The notes beneath the pieces are model-generated. The model was given only the letters and a program-made list of their open reading frames with translations, was not told the DNA's origin and did not search any database. This document shows, piece by piece, positions 32,413 through 45,559 of a stretch of DNA of 64,000 bases. How positions within the stretch are numbered: the stretch's first letter is position 1; every line of letters begins with the position of its first letter. This DNA is from Enoplolaimus lenunculus (lineage: Eukaryota; Nematoda; Enoplea; Enoplida; Thoracostomopsidae): NCBI GenBank assembly GCA_030248215.1, contig JASANG010001628.1, positions 1 to 64,000 of the forward strand, in the 5' to 3' direction. A program made the position numbers and the translations under genes.

Positions 32413-32601
32413 GATTGCAGGGTTTATATTGCTTATTCAAATCTCTTTGCATCCGTTAGAGAGTTTTTGTTAGAGAGCCCATGGCGTAAATCGTCGGCTA
32501 ATCGTCAGTACTAATTATATATCTACGTAATCATAGTAAAGCGGATTAAAGCAAAATACATAACAGTAATTAAAACAATATTATTATTTTTTCTTTTTTC
32601 T

Positions 32602-33683
32602 CTGGACCGCCTTTTGTTCTGACGGCCTTTTGTCTAGGTGGCCTTTTGTCCAGGCGGCTTTTTGTCCAGACGGTCTTTTGTCCGGACGGCCTTTTGTCCG
32701 GACGACCTTTTGTCTGGGCGGCCTTTTGTCCGGACGGCCTTTTGTACAGGCGGTCTTTTGTCCGGACGGCCTTTGTCCGGACGACCTCTTGTCCGGACGG
32801 CGTTTTGTGCGGACGGCCTTGTGTCCGGACTGCCTTTTGTCCGGACGGCCTTTTGTCCGGACGGCCTTTTGTCGGACGGCCTTTTGTCGGACGGCCTTTT
32901 GTCCGAACGGCCTTTTGTCCGGACGGCCTTTTGTCCGGATGGCCTTTTGTCCGGATGGCCTTATGTCCGGACGGCCTATTGTCCGGATGGTTTTTTGTCC
33001 GGACGGCCTTTTTTCCGGACGGCCTTGTGTCTGGACGGCCTTTTGTCCGGACGGCCTTTTGTCCGGACGGCCTTTTGTCCGGACGGCCTTTTGTCCGGAC
33101 GGCCTTTTGTCCGGACGGCCTTTTGTCCGGACGGCCTTTTGTCTGGACGGCCTTTTGTCTGGACGGCCTTTTGCCCAGGCGACTTTTTGTCCACGCGCCC
33201 TTTTGTCCGGACGGTCATTTGTCTGGACGGTCTTTTGTTCGAACGACCTTTTGTAGGGACGGCCTTTTGCCCGGACTGCCTTTTGTACAGACGGCTTTTG
33301 TCTGGACGGCCTTTTGTCCAGGCGGCTTTTTATCCACGCGGCCTTTTTTCAGGCGGTCTTTTGTCCGGACGGCGTTTTGTTCGGACGACCTTTTGTCTGG
33401 ACGGGCTTTTGTCTGGACGGCCTTTTGTACAGGCGGTCTTTTGTCCGGACGGCCCTTTGTCCGGACGAGCTATTGTCCGGGCAGCCTTTTGTCCGGACGG
33501 CCTTTTGTCCAGACTGCCTTTTGTCCGGATGGCCTTTTGTCCGGACGGCCTTTTGTCCGGACGGCCTTTTATCCAGGCGGCTTTTTGTCCATGCGGCCTT
33601 TTGTTTGGACGGTCATTTTCTGGACGGCCTTTTGTCCGGCGGTTTTCTGTCCGGCGGCCACTTCTCCGACGATTTTCTGTCCG
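32602..33683 (+). repeat. 16-bp minisatellite open in all three plus-strand frames
   Basis: About 67 copies of GGACGGCCTTTTGTCC. Sixteen is not a multiple of three, so every frame reads the same 16-residue cycle (FCPDGLLSGRPFVRTA). The unit creates no stop codon, hence open frames of up to 375 codons in all three phases. Each unit has inverted ends GGAC/GTCC. No start context, introns or domain support a protein. Confidence 0.93.
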
Positions 33684-33689
33684 GGAACC

Positions 33690-35279
33690 TTGTTTTAGAC
33701 TTGCGTTTATTACGCTGAGGAGCTTTAATAAACGTAGGAATATGTTTTGGTTGTTGCTTTGTTAAAATTGGTCCAAATCTTCAGGACCCGCTCTAGGCTT
33801 AATATATCGGAACATAATGCTGATTTGTCTCCTCATTAACTCACCTGAAAATTTCAATTAAATTTCAAATTTTTAAGACTTGAATATATACTTTCACTTT
33901 TTGCAATCTTACTTTATATGGACTACAGCGGAACCAAAAATGTATTTTCAACCATTCAGAAATCTGTATTTTTTCATATATATTACTGTGTAAAAGAGAC
34001 GCACTGAGTTCAATACCTCAATTATTGTGTTTGACGGCTGGTTCAGCGCACCAAATTTACTTTAAATAATATCACGATACAAATGTGGGAGTAAACTTTT
34101 TCTGCGTTTTTTCTCTCGGGGGGGAGGTTGTGGCTTCCTTGAACCTTTCGCAATTTGAAACGTCACTAAAAGCAAAATGGGGTGTCGCCCCCCACCTAAC
34201 ATTAAGCTGTTCATTATTCAGACAGCTAGAGTAGCTGATAAAGTACTTTTGAACTGTTTTGGTGTTTGAGAAGAAAGGCGCTTCAGCGTGGGGGACTGAA
34301 TTCAAACGTTATGAGGTCACCGCTTCTGTGTTTTGGGAAATTCAAATGTGCCATTAACAGATTGCCAGATTTGAAAGCTAGCCTTTTAATAATTAGCATC
34401 ATACTCACAGTTTAGGCTTGGCGTCTTATTAAATCAAAAGCAATCAGGATATAAAATGAAGCCCAGTGTGTAATCTCGCAACGCGAGTTGCTTATGTATA
34501 TAAGTATAGATTTTGTTTCTTGAAAAGGTAATAAATTTTAGTACTTGATCGTGCCTATTCGATGCAAATTTTTCACTGACCGAATTTTGAGATAATTTAA
34601 AAATACAAAGTCATTATTCCGATAAATATCAAATGCCTGGTTCCGAATTTTATTATTGAAGCGGGTCTAAACATTCCAGAAACCAGTTTAACGAAGATTA
34701 GTATCGTTTTGAACAGAGTTTAAACAACAAACCCGTTGATGAAATACAATTTTCACCGAGTACAGGACGGATAGGACCCATAACTCCCTTTTCATCAATC
34801 TCTCACATAAAAATACCACTTAAAACCTATAATAGGTTTCACTGGACCCACGCCCCCCCTTAGATATCCAATGGTTAAGTATGTGAAAGCGAATATCCAA
34901 ATTTGTCAAAGCTATCAAAATTATATCCCAGCGTACTTGACCGGATCACGCCAGAAGTTGGCACATTTATAGTTCGCCAGGGTATCTGCTGCATGAGAGC
35001 CCAAAAACCATTCTGGTCAGCACCGGATCAGGTTACCATCTGGTATGGACGGGCATTGGTGTACCTTTTCTTCACGTAAACCTTTGAGTAGGTATATGGT
35101 TCGACTATATATTTTTATCATAATATGTTGACATGGTTTCATGTTGACGTTTGATAGATCGTTTCTTAGAAAGCGACATTTTACTGGGTTTTGCTAGTCC
35201 AGACTCTGCTGGACTGTCGGCGTTTGAACGACCTTTTGTACTGTTTGGTGTTTTTACATTGCTTTAGGTTTTAGTAGTA
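33690..35279. other. Intergenic, no gene seen
   Basis: AT-rich unique-looking sequence. A minus-strand frame near 34072-34305 has no recognisable domain. Confidence 0.4.
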
Positions 35280-35287
35280 CTCTCTAA

Positions 35288-35482
35288 CAGTGCCGGAGCA
35301 GGCAGTGATGGGGGCTCCCCCCAAGTTCCGGGGTGGGGGCCCCCAAACTCGTGAGTGAAGCGAGCGATAAGCCAGACGCATTTTAAAAGTTACACATTTT
35401 TTGTTTCCAACCGGTTAGGGTCGGGGCCCATTTAGGGGTGGGGCCTCCAAATGGGGGTATGGGGGCGGCTGCTCCGGCCCTG
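35288..35482. mobile_element. hAT-type MITE, CCGGAGCA family, perfect 8-bp duplication
   Basis: Starts CAGTGCCGGAGCAGGC and ends GGCTGCTCCGGCCCTG. It is flanked by CTCTCTAA on both sides (35280-35287 and 35483-35490), an exact 8-bp target duplication. The G/C-rich core contains GCGAGCGATAAGCCAGACG. It is 195 bp, non-coding and looks recent. Confidence 0.9.
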
Positions 35483-35976
35483 CTCTCTAAACATATTACC
35501 ATTATTGATTTAAGTAAACGTGGTTTACAAGAGGAGACTTTATGCCAATATTCTCAAATGTGTCCGAACGAAACACTAATTACCGGATCGCGCTGAGAAA
35601 CGGTTAGCTTCAAATTTAGCGCGTTTTTGAGCGATCATATATATGCCTGCTTATAGGCAAATTTTGAAATTTTCAGATAATGCAGCTCCAGTTTGAAAAC
35701 CTATCGCTAACTGACGATAATGTGTGCCCCTTTCAGTGTATATATAGGTCTTAGACCAATTACAGTCTAACATCACGGGTTGAGTCTAAATTTTGAATAC
35801 GAAACCTATTCTTTTTTCAGTTTAACCGACTTTGAACCAACGTGATGCCGATGCACAATGTAGCAACCATTGTAAGAACCAACGGTTATATTTGTGTTGA
35901 AAATTTCTTGCTATTTTCATTCAGTTTTATATACGTATACAGTTCAAGCTGGTAAAGTTTGTCATATTTCACATAT

Positions 35977-36218
35977 CTTAGGTTGGAACCGGGACTTCAG
36001 GCCTTTTGTAACTAAGCAGCTGGAAAAGCGGGTTACAGGTTCGAGCTAGCCATCTTCTGCATGTCAGGCAGACGCTGTTACCACTGCACCACGCAGCCCG
36101 CCTGTCCATCTACTTCTATCGTCGACTTGTCGACCGTATGCTTCCGGCTAGTATGCATGCAGTGCACTGCGCTATATTGCATGTGTACAGAACGGACAAG
36201 CATGTCTCACATGCTTAC
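35977..36218 (-). mobile_element. tRNA-derived SINE, Val-like unit
   Basis: Read on the minus strand: leader GTAAGCATGTGAGACATGCT, tRNA-like part TGGTGCAGTGGTAACAGCGT, CTGACATGCAGAAGATGGCT, then CCAGCTGCTTAGTTACAAAAGG and the GGTTCC...CCTA tail. The B box is degraded (GCTCGAACC). Confidence 0.8.
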
Positions 36219-37171
36219 TACCACTACTTCAGATCAGTTTTAAATACACCTACCAGTTCATTTTGATACTTTCATTTGTCAAATACTATACACCTTGAAA
36301 CAAATTATTAAATACAAAATCAGCTGGATATCACCGCACAGCTGACTACGAAATAGATTTCGGCTCATAAAATAGGCCAGCAACTGTACACTGACAGATC
36401 GTTTTGCCAGGGGTTTTACTATGCCGTGTGCACCTGTGCATTGGACCTACAGCAATTATAATTTCAAAAAGGCAACACATACATACACTTTGAGTCATGC
36501 ATTTTTGTCAGAGGCGCAGCTGTAACATTTCGTTTCTAGAGAGGGTATAAACTTTAGGTAAATAGGCTTGGGAACGAGCGTAGCGATTGAGAAAGTTTGA
36601 ACATATTTTTATGCTATTTGTAAAAATGGTTTTTCTGGGATCGTCCAGACTTTTGTGGCATAATTTCACCCTGGTCCGCCCACGTTCTCCTTGTGTATAT
36701 ATCGTTGTATAGGACCCTGGTTTTTGTGTTCATATATTTTCTTTGATTTTAAATTTTTGTTTTCGACTGAATAGCGAGACAGAGTTAGGTATTGAATAAA
36801 ATGTTACTGCGTAAATTTTGCAGTCAACGCAGTGCCAAATGAAACAAGCCATCAACTATATAGGGAAGAGCAAGGTGGAATTTCGATACCCTAACTCTAA
36901 CAATTTGCACCCAGTTTCCGAAAAGTTTTTTCAACTGCATATTAAAGAATTCGGCATCAGAAAATTTTTCTTGCCAAGTCTGCTAAAAATTCCTGCTTTT
37001 AAAGGACTGAGATTTATAAATGTTTATTCTTTAGCTTTGGTTATGACGAAAGCCGTTCAGTTTAAGCTGAAAACTTAGAATTTTTCACCAACCCGTTATC
37101 GGAGCTCGCAAGACAAATCACACTGAGTGCCCGGTTAAGTTATAAGCAGCCTTTGGTTTAAGCCGCCCATG

Positions 37172-37330
37172 TAAAGATCGGGGCCGAACATTCTTTTGTG
37201 GGACTGCAATGGAGTAAGCTTAAGCTTTAGACTAAGTTTTTTGCTCCGCTTAGGCTTAGGCTTAGAAATATGCTCATTCTTACGCTTAGGCTTAGGCTAA
37301 GGTTTAAGCTTACCAATATGCTTATAATAC
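37172..37330 (-). repeat. GCCTAA-cored dispersed element (copy 2)
   Basis: Minus strand: GCCTAAGCCTAAGCGTAAG, then CTTAAGCTTACTCCATTGCA, GTCCCACAAAAGAATGTTCG and GATCTTTACATGG. Same core and tail as the copy at 52690. Confidence 0.6.
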
Positions 37331-38619
37331 TGTTCCGCCCCTGTTCTTTACATTGGCCGGCCCCTTAAAGGCACAAGCCCTGAAACGGCGGATGCACTGA
37401 CTTCCATTTATGATCCGCCCATAACTCAAACACTTGAAGAAGTTTCGATTTGATGCTTTGGAGTACAAACTACGCTAAAAGAACTCTTATCAATTGTTAT
37501 CAACAATTTTGTAGCCACCTTGACTAAAGCACACAGTAAAACAGCGTTGCACGCACCCTTATCTATCTTAATAAACCCTCACCCTGTCACATACTCAGTC
37601 CAAACTCGGACACTAGCTGGTGTTATACCGTGCACGCACCCCAAAAAACAGCCAGGTTTTGCTAAGAAACCGGCTTTGTGTAGAAAGTTAAAGCAGCTAC
37701 AAAAGTATACAATCTCTAGCAACAAATGTTGACTACGAAAGCCATTCAGGGGCGTAGCCAGGATTTCATTTAAAAAACGTACGATTTCATGCGCATACAA
37801 TCATCGGAAACTTTGATACACTTTCAAATCCAACAAGCCAGTAAAAATGTCTACCATCCTTCTAAAATTTTTTTTCAACGTATATTACTTATCCCTCTTA
37901 CATCGTCATCACTTGAGGCCATTAATATAAGAGAGCCTAAAGACAGTATAGGTATATATCGCAGCCTATAGAAGTTTTCAGCTCTCAAAGCTTATGTACA
38001 ATAAAAGTTCATTCTTTTGTGCAAAGCGCCGGTCCTATTTGGTATATTTTTTTCTCTCATGCTGTCTCTCGTTCAGTAAATCTCTAAACCTAGCCATGCA
38101 GGCACACGCGCATTGCTCTACGTGAGAGTCTTCATTGAAATATATCAGCTGGTTTTGAGCATTTGCTCTCAGAACGAACGTTCTCAGGAGCGTAACCAGG
38201 ATTTCATTTCGGGAGGAAATAAACTTTAGGTAAAGACCTTTGCCAGTAAGCGCCACACAAGTGAATATAGAGTTTTGATTTTAGAAGAAAAGAAAGTTTA
38301 TTCGGAATCCCTTAAAGGCATATGTCGTATTGATTTAAATTGAAAAGTTCGAAGGAATCTGCTATATCCCACCTTTCAGTCTTGCAGCATACCAACATAT
38401 ATACCCGTAAACATATTCTATACCGTACTCAAACAACCTAAATGACATATTCACATATCAACATGACAAATACTGCAACGAATAAATAGTTCCGACGTAG
38501 AATTCCATTGAGTGCCAAAGCGTAGACTCTACTATTGAACGGAGGGGGGAGACAATGTTGGGGAATAGGCAGTACGGATCGGTTGTTACTGTAATCTGAG
38601 CCATGCGTGCAGTTTATGA

Positions 38620-38790
38620 ATCTACGACAATACATCGCCCGACAACTTGTCGCCCAAGAGTGTTCTAAAGCCAATAAATATTAAATCTAAACATAATTCT
38701 AAGCGTAATCCAGAGCCTAAGCACAGTGATGAGTGACCAATTGTCGAGCCGATGACACTTCGGACTACAAGTTGTCGGGCGACGGTGAAT
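38620..38790. repeat. Inverted ACAAGTTGTCGGGCGAC pair
   Basis: CGCCCGACAACTTGTCGCCC (38636-38655) and CTACAAGTTGTCGGGCGACG (38766-38785) are inverted copies about 110 bp apart. A single related copy lies at 57026 (ACAAGTTGTCGGTCGACG). Probably a small MITE. Confidence 0.5.
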
Positions 38791-38935
38791 CATGAAGAAT
38801 CGCGAATCAGGCCGCTTCATTTGAAATGCTGATTAAACATTGCGTCTAAAAGCTCAAGCGAGATACCAAAATTTCATTTTGAGAGGGTCATAATAACTAT
38901 AGTGGGATATGGATTTTACCCAGACAAATCAGATT

Positions 38936-39330
38936 TTTACGCGCGGGTTTGCCCACGCTAAAAGATGTACCAACGAACCACCTTTTACCAGCACCTGAAG
39001 TTTTAAACCAGTATTTAAAGATCAGTGGTGATTTGCAATTTAATGAAGTGTTTCGTTATAGCTCCAATAAATTTTACACCTGAAAGCTTACTAGAAGCAA
39101 CATAAAATTTCAAACCCAACTAAATATAGCACAGAACTTTTGCTTTTTCAACGCACACTGACTAGTTTTCAGTTTAACAGCGTACGTTTTGCACCTTAAC
39201 TCTTTAAGGTTTGGCGCGGGTAAAAACTCAGTTTTTTACCCGCGTGATACAAATCTTTACCCGCGGGTATATCCGCGGCAGGATTTTGTTGCTCGACGCG
39301 CGTTTACCCGCGGGTACCGTTCCACTCTGG
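38936..39330. repeat. Region with TACCCGCGGGTA palindromes
   Basis: GCGCGGGTTTGCCCACGC, TTTACCCGCGTGATAC and ACCCGCGGGTATATCCGCGG recur here as in the outer element at 8233-9650. A 170-codon plus-strand frame crosses the right part but has no recognisable domain. Confidence 0.5.
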
Positions 39331-42184
39331 TCATAACTTCTGGTTCTTTACGAGACGAACGAGCATTTCAAGCAGGAAAAAATATTTCTTTTGTAGGATC
39401 AGGATCAAAGCGACAGTTATTTCAAATCCTATCTAAAGGTGCTTTTCTTCTCGTATTGATGTTAATAAGTTTGGCTCGACGCTATTCCCAGTCCCTCCCT
39501 TGTATACGCTACTGGACATCCTGTGGATCGTTTGAACGCACGCTGATTATCTTTATACATGTTGTTTGTCGCCAAATATCATATATGGCACGAGCGTATA
39601 CAACGGAAGGATACAGGGACATAACCCCACGAAATTTTCGAAGACACGAGAAAAAGATGATGTTTTGCGGACTTTCGAATTTTATTTGTAAAATTGAATA
39701 ATGTTTTTTCTTGCTCGCTACGCTTTCTCACAAGAAACTTTTTTACATGAGGATGTATGTTTTCGAAACCGAAATGAAATTCTGGCTAAGCCCTGTTTCT
39801 ATATATATAAATACTGCTATAGTTTTGGTGTTTTTAAACCGGTGTGTCTGCGATGCATCGTTTGTGAACGAAACCGCAGGATTGTTTATTCGCTGTTGAT
39901 AGTATTTGAAAAGCTGTTCGGGTAAACAAACATCGAAATTTCGAGAATAATCAGATCTTTAAGACGCGGGTTCTAAAGGGCTTGTTTAAGCTGTTTTTTC
40001 TGGAAAGGGGCTCAGTAATTTATTTCGGTCAGGGTGTAGCCAGGGACTCGTTTATGGAGAGTATGACGTCATTTAGAGCGTTTTTTACTGCAAGCAAATA
40101 AATTTAGAGGTTCAGGAACTTTTAAATCGGAACGATAACAATTTTCATTCAAAGCACATTTTGTTTACCTGAATTAAAAATTCGATTTGATAAATTTAAC
40201 CACGTACTGCAGTTTATATTTTAAATTGTATTTCAGTCAAACTCCACATTTTGTACATGAATTACAAGCCTTTGTCATTGTGAGCTCTCCATGAATGCTG
40301 CCGTGTTGTATTTTGGGTCTGTACACGCGTGTTGTACCTGTTGTTTCCGCTTTGTAGATTCGTGATGAATAACTATGGTATTAACTTGTTTTATGTTACG
40401 GCTGGCTATATCAATGGTTTAGCCAGGATTTGATTTCACCAGCCGGGGGGGCAGCATTGACCACGAGCAAAAGTTTGTTTGCAAGCGAGGGACAAAATGT
40501 TTGTTGTTTTTAGTACAATATTATTATGCTTTTTTCGCGTCTCTCCAAAAATTTCAGTGTAATATATAACACACTTACCTGCTTCCCGTTGTATTCGCTC
40601 AAGAGACTAACATATCTGAGCGTATTAGAATGCATGTGTGTCTAAAAATGTGTATGAACACGAGAGATAACGCGCGTGTATACCCAGAGACACGCGAGTG
40701 CATTGAAAAGTACAGACTCGTATATATGTGGTTCCGGTTATATACATGGTTTTGACGTTCCATACACATATTTTAGGTTAAAACTTCAACTTACGCACTC
40801 GTTCAAGATTAAAGCCAAATCCTAAGCTTAATCTGAAGCCTAAGTTATGCCAAAATGTGAAAATTTCAAAACCTGCAAGTGGAAAAGTGTACAACAGCGT
40901 GTGTGTCTATTCAACGTACGCATTCATGAATGATTGCACATGGTATTAATGGTACATATGTAATGTATTTTCGTTCATACAAGCTGTGTCTGCGCATATA
41001 TATACCAGGTCTATAACCAGAGGGAGCCACGAGAGTCCCCCTAGAAATATTTTGGTTCTATTTTTCGATAGTCAACTTATTAATTCTATTGACCAAAAAA
41101 AATCACAACTTGCACCGCTCGATCGCCAAAAGCAATACTTCGTATCAAGTTATACCCATTCGAAATGAAATCCTGGCTACGCTTCTGAATAAAAATAAAT
41201 ATATTAAATATATACACATATATATGTTGTATGTATCTGTTCTGGTTTGATCATGTGTAGCAGGACACTTTTTGGTGTACGCTGTGTTTTTTGTGCTGCT
41301 ACAAACCATTATTCATCAACGGGTAACATATCATAATGGGGCTCCGATGTGTCTAGGATGTGACTATAATAGTAGTAGCTCTATGTATTCGGGCCATTCT
41401 TTTGGTTTCGGTAGTTCTCTGGTCGGTAAAGTATATTGCTTGAAAATTATATACACACACGACCTGGTTTCCTTATACTTTTGGGACTAATTTGGTGTTT
41501 ATTTTGCGGTGGGGACGGACGGTATGGATGGGCGTGGCCAGGATTTTGAAAAGGGAGCGGTTTGCGGTGTGTAAAATTTTCGAATGGTGTTTTTTGTTTT
41601 GCAAACCCGAAACCGTGTCTAAAAACTATACTAGTACTGGAATCCCAAAGAAGGCTTTGCAACCTAAATGCCTATCTGGATATATCCTTGTTGATGGAGT
41701 CCACATGCTGTTGCGAGACGGTTGTTGTGCGTTTCCCTTCGTCGTTTTAGATTTCAGCATAGTTTTGGCTTTAGGCTTCGATTTGAACTTTAGGCGCAAC
41801 GCCTAAACAGGACGAAGAAAATAGTAAAAGAAAATTCGTGGGGGGAGCAGGCCGTCGTGTAAATCCCCCTTGCTGCAAGTACCACTCGAAGGATTTCTTA
41901 GAAAATTTTCTGAGGTACTTTTACAAGACTGTTCAATATATATATAGCGCTGTTTAATGAGCTTCAGCTGATTTTTAACAATGTTGCATCGTAAAATAGG
42001 TGGCCAGTTTAATCTCCTTGAGGGCGCCCCCTTTAAGATGAAGACCCCGAATCATTTTTGATTGAACTAATTTTCCTTAGTTGCTGAAAAAATTTTTGAA
42101 ATCTGTGAAGGAAAAGTGTACAGGGGCTAAAATTTTTGGGACCCAGTGTTTTTTTGCATAAATAACAGGCTCAACACTGTATAA

Positions 42185-42303
42185 CAATAACAAAAGAGGG
42201 GGCCCAGGGGGCCCCCTCCCCCCGACTCCCCCCCCAACCCCCCCCCCTATGCCCATCTGAAAATTTATTAGTCTCTGGAACGGTGAGCTGGCTACGGGCC
42301 TGT
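42185..42303. mobile_element. Partial CCCGTAGCC-family MITE with C-rich core
   Basis: The right end GTGAGCTGGCTACGGGCCTG is clear. The left end is obscured by G/C runs (GGGGGCCC, then a long C tract around 42222-42246). Confidence 0.5.
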
Positions 42304-42794
42304 AAACAAGCTATTTTGACTCAAAGTCAAAGTTATGGTCAATACAAGCCAACCCTAGACAAAACAACAAGATCAAATAAAAGATACCGCACCAAAATCC
42401 GTACAGTTTAAGGTTGTTAGGTGAGTAGGATTTCAAACTGCAGACTCCGGCTAGACAAATGTACATAAAAATGACTAAAACAATATTCAACTAAACTTTC
42501 GGTTTAAAGCAACTAAGGTAATTGTAGTGAAAATCAAACTAATGATTTGTATGTAGCTTTTGTACGCTGCGCTCACGGTTTTCGAATTTTCAAATTTTTG
42601 GCGATATCGCAGGTTTAGGTTAAGATGATGGCCGAGTGACAATACGCTATTAATTTACTATGCAATTTGCTTTTGTTTCGCATTTTTTGCAACTTCAAAT
42701 TTTATAAATTTGTTTACTTTTTTGAAACGTAAATTGATTTTGATTACTTTTGATCTGCAGCTTTTAATATTATGAATTATCTAAATTAAATAGG

Positions 42795-43147
42795 CAGTGG
42801 CTGGGTTTCCAAAACCCTGCTTTAGTACGACTTAGTATATAAGTACGTGTTAAGTCATTACTTAACCATTTCGTCGTTTTTAAGAGCGTACTTAAAGTTA
42901 AGTATATACTTAAGTCACTGACTAAATTTGATAGATTACCAATTTACCATTCAGGCATACTAACCTTAATCAAATTAAAATAGTAGACTAGGAAAGCAAA
43001 ACTATTACTTTCTTGTTCTGACAATGGCTGCCATTTGGTGTTTATTTTTTGCTCGAAAATTTAAGTATTTACTTAAATCGGCGACTTAAGAAGTTACTTA
43101 AGTACTTAAATAATTACTTAAGTAAGATTTCAGAAACCCAGCCAGTG
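42795..43147. mobile_element. MITE of the ACTTAAGT family (copy 1)
   Basis: Termini CAGTGGCTGGGTTTCC and, read inward from the right, CACTGGCTGGGTTTCTGAAA. The interior is packed with ACTTAAGT-like palindromes. 353 bp, non-coding. Confidence 0.8.
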
Positions 43148-43188
43148 TTTAGTCTTGTTATGATATGTTGTAAACCAAATAAACAAAT

Positions 43189-43442
43189 CACTGGTTTGGT
43201 TTCTGAAACGATAATTAAGTATGAACTTAAGCATGTGTATCAGAACACCAATGTACCGATTTTAAAAGCATTCTTCAGTAAATATTTTAAGTCATTAACC
43301 AAATTTGATGTGTTCCAGAGAATTAGATCGTTTTAGTTCGTTTATTTCAACCTGGGTCTAAAGCATCCTTGTTTGCCACTGGTTCAAATTTTGGACTTAA
43401 GTAAGTAAATACTAACGTAAAATTTCAGAAACCCAACCAATG
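43189..43442. mobile_element. MITE of the ACTTAAGT family (copy 2)
   Basis: Termini CACTGGTTTGGTTTCTGAAA and, inward from the right, CATTGGTTGGGTTTCTGAAA. It begins only 41 bp after copy 1 ends. Confidence 0.75.
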
Positions 43443-45128
43443 AAATTTAAGAGTAGGCAACGCTTAGGTTTAAGAATTACAACGTCAAACAACTTCGCAT
43501 ATTTTGTGACCAGGGATGAAGGCATACTTTCGTTTTAGTAATATTTGCGCTATCCACAGGCATAGGATTGCTTCGAGAATTTACAGCTTATAATTAACAT
43601 ATGTATAATTCTTTGACAGCGAAAACTTGCAGCAGCAACTTGAACATTAATGCTTTGTTCGATGTTCGAAAATCTTTTCACGAAACTACAAGTGCTCTGG
43701 TGTGCAACTCTAAATGTGTTTGGGTGGCTTTTAATATTTTACCATCTGAAACATTTTGTGGGGTTTCGGAAGCCAACTTTAACCTGATCTTATTAATGAT
43801 TGGGCGTATTTATGCCCCGGATATTGGTTCATCATTCACGCAGTCCTTAATGTTGTTAGCTTAATACACTGCATGGCTGGCTATATATAAAGTTGTTAAT
43901 CTTGGTATAAAAATATATACATCAAAAAAATTATGGAGTAAACGTTTCAGTTACCCCTTGAGTTGTGGTTCTACACTAGGCAGAAAATAGCTGTACATTC
44001 GTGAAATCTGTTTACCCTTCCTGCTATATCAGAAAACTTTGAAGATAGATAATTGTAGGGACGGGTGGTTTTTAAGCTTCGCAGCACACCCAGCGTTACG
44101 GCACTGGTTATATATATAGCTCGGACTCTATAAACCATATATAATAGGGATCGACCGTATATTAATTTTACAAGATACCGGAACCGTAGCCGGATAATAA
44201 ATTTTGTACCGGAACCGAAGCCGTATATTAAACAGGAACTCGATATCCTGTCGATCCATGATATATATCATAAAAATGAATGTTTTGACGTGACCATTTC
44301 TTGAAATCCCTGTGAAATTAATTACTGGCAGAAATATTGTCGCTTCAAATTTGACGACTAAAATTTTGTTTTACGGCATCACCATCGGCCGAACTTTGAT
44401 TGTTCAATTAGTGCTACTGTATTTCATTCTTAAATGTTTATTAATTGTGTTGTGATGGTGTATACTGTAAATTCAACTGAATAAAGTGTTTATCACTGCG
44501 ATATTTTGGGCAGTTTTGGCTACTAATTGCTTATAAAATGGTCAGCAGCGTGGGCACACAGCTTGTGATTAATTTCTGAAAAATATGACTTTTTAAAGCG
44601 AAAATTTTTTTGACAGCTAAAGCGATATCTGAAATTTTACTGCGCTGGATTTCTTTGTCCAAAAGGTAGAATTTTGTGTGCAAAAATCGGTGGAAAACGG
44701 TATTTATGTTTTCTGAGAATTTAGAAGCCATTTCGTTTTTCAGCAAGTTTAGGGTGAGCGCTGATGAAAACTGTGAAATTTCAATAATTTTTTACGTAGC
44801 TCAGCGATTAATAAAATTCCATTGGTTGGCTTTCGGCCCGGACTGGCGCTTTCTTAAGTGTTGAATTTGCTGAAAATGTAAAAATGAAAATAAAACTATT
44901 TCGGGATCTTTAACGCACTGGGTCTTACCAGTGGGCTCTTGACACTTCATCAAAGCCAAAGACGTAGCCAGGATTTTAGTCCGGGAAGGTATAATGTCAT
45001 GTCGATGTTTGCTGGCAACGAACACAGTGAGCAACGACAACTTTTTATCTAAGACGCCTTTTTCTCATGGTGTTAGAAAGTTCGGGACGGCAATACAAAC
45101 ATTCCTTTTATATACTCACCTGTTCTAG

Positions 45129-45210
45129 CAGACCCGTAGCCAGATCACCGTTCTAAATGGGAAATTTTTTAGAGGTTTTCCAAAGGGGCTTAGACCTGGC
45201 TACGGGCCCG
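45129..45210. mobile_element. hAT-type MITE, CCCGTAGCC family (82-bp copy)
   Basis: Starts CAGACCCGTAGCCAG and ends CTGGCTACGGGCCCG; flanks TGTTCTAG and ATTTCTAG match at 6/8. It is little more than two termini and a short AT-rich core. Confidence 0.75.
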
Positions 45211-45559
45211 ATTTCTAGGCTGATCATATTCGTACGGTGTACGAAGCGCTTTGAAGCTGAAACGAAATATTGAATCATTGCCAAAAACGGTGTTTGTTTT
45301 GAAATTTTCAAGTAAATACTGAAATTTTAATGCTTTAATTCATTGAATGAAAATTTCGTTTTTGCCATTACAGCACTTTAATACGAATACAGCTGGGATT
45401 TTAGGAAAAACAATATTCTGCTATAAAATATGATTTGATCAGCTTTCGTATGACGTTAATTTTGTGAATTTAAAACTCTTCGATTATGTGGATATCATTA
45501 GCTTATGGTTCTTCAATGGTTCGTTCGTTTAAATTCTGTGTTAGTCGTCATATTTAAAA

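Larger units (their letters stand above)
36219..42184. other. Intergenic repeat-rich block, no gene seen
   Basis: Scattered pieces ending CGTAGCCAGGATTTCATTTC (37745, 38193, 40425) or their reverse (41160) mark another MITE family whose full copies I could not bound. All frames here lack recognisable domains. Confidence 0.4.

Noticed and set aside
32638-33765. 375-codon plus-strand open frame (and overlapping frames of 350, 208 and 134 codons)
   Set aside because: Produced entirely by the 16-bp minisatellite; all three frames are open with the same cycle and there is no domain or start context.
39189-39701. 170-codon plus-strand frame
   Set aside because: Its first part is ACCCGCGGGTA repeat sequence and the rest shows no motif, so it is treated as chance.
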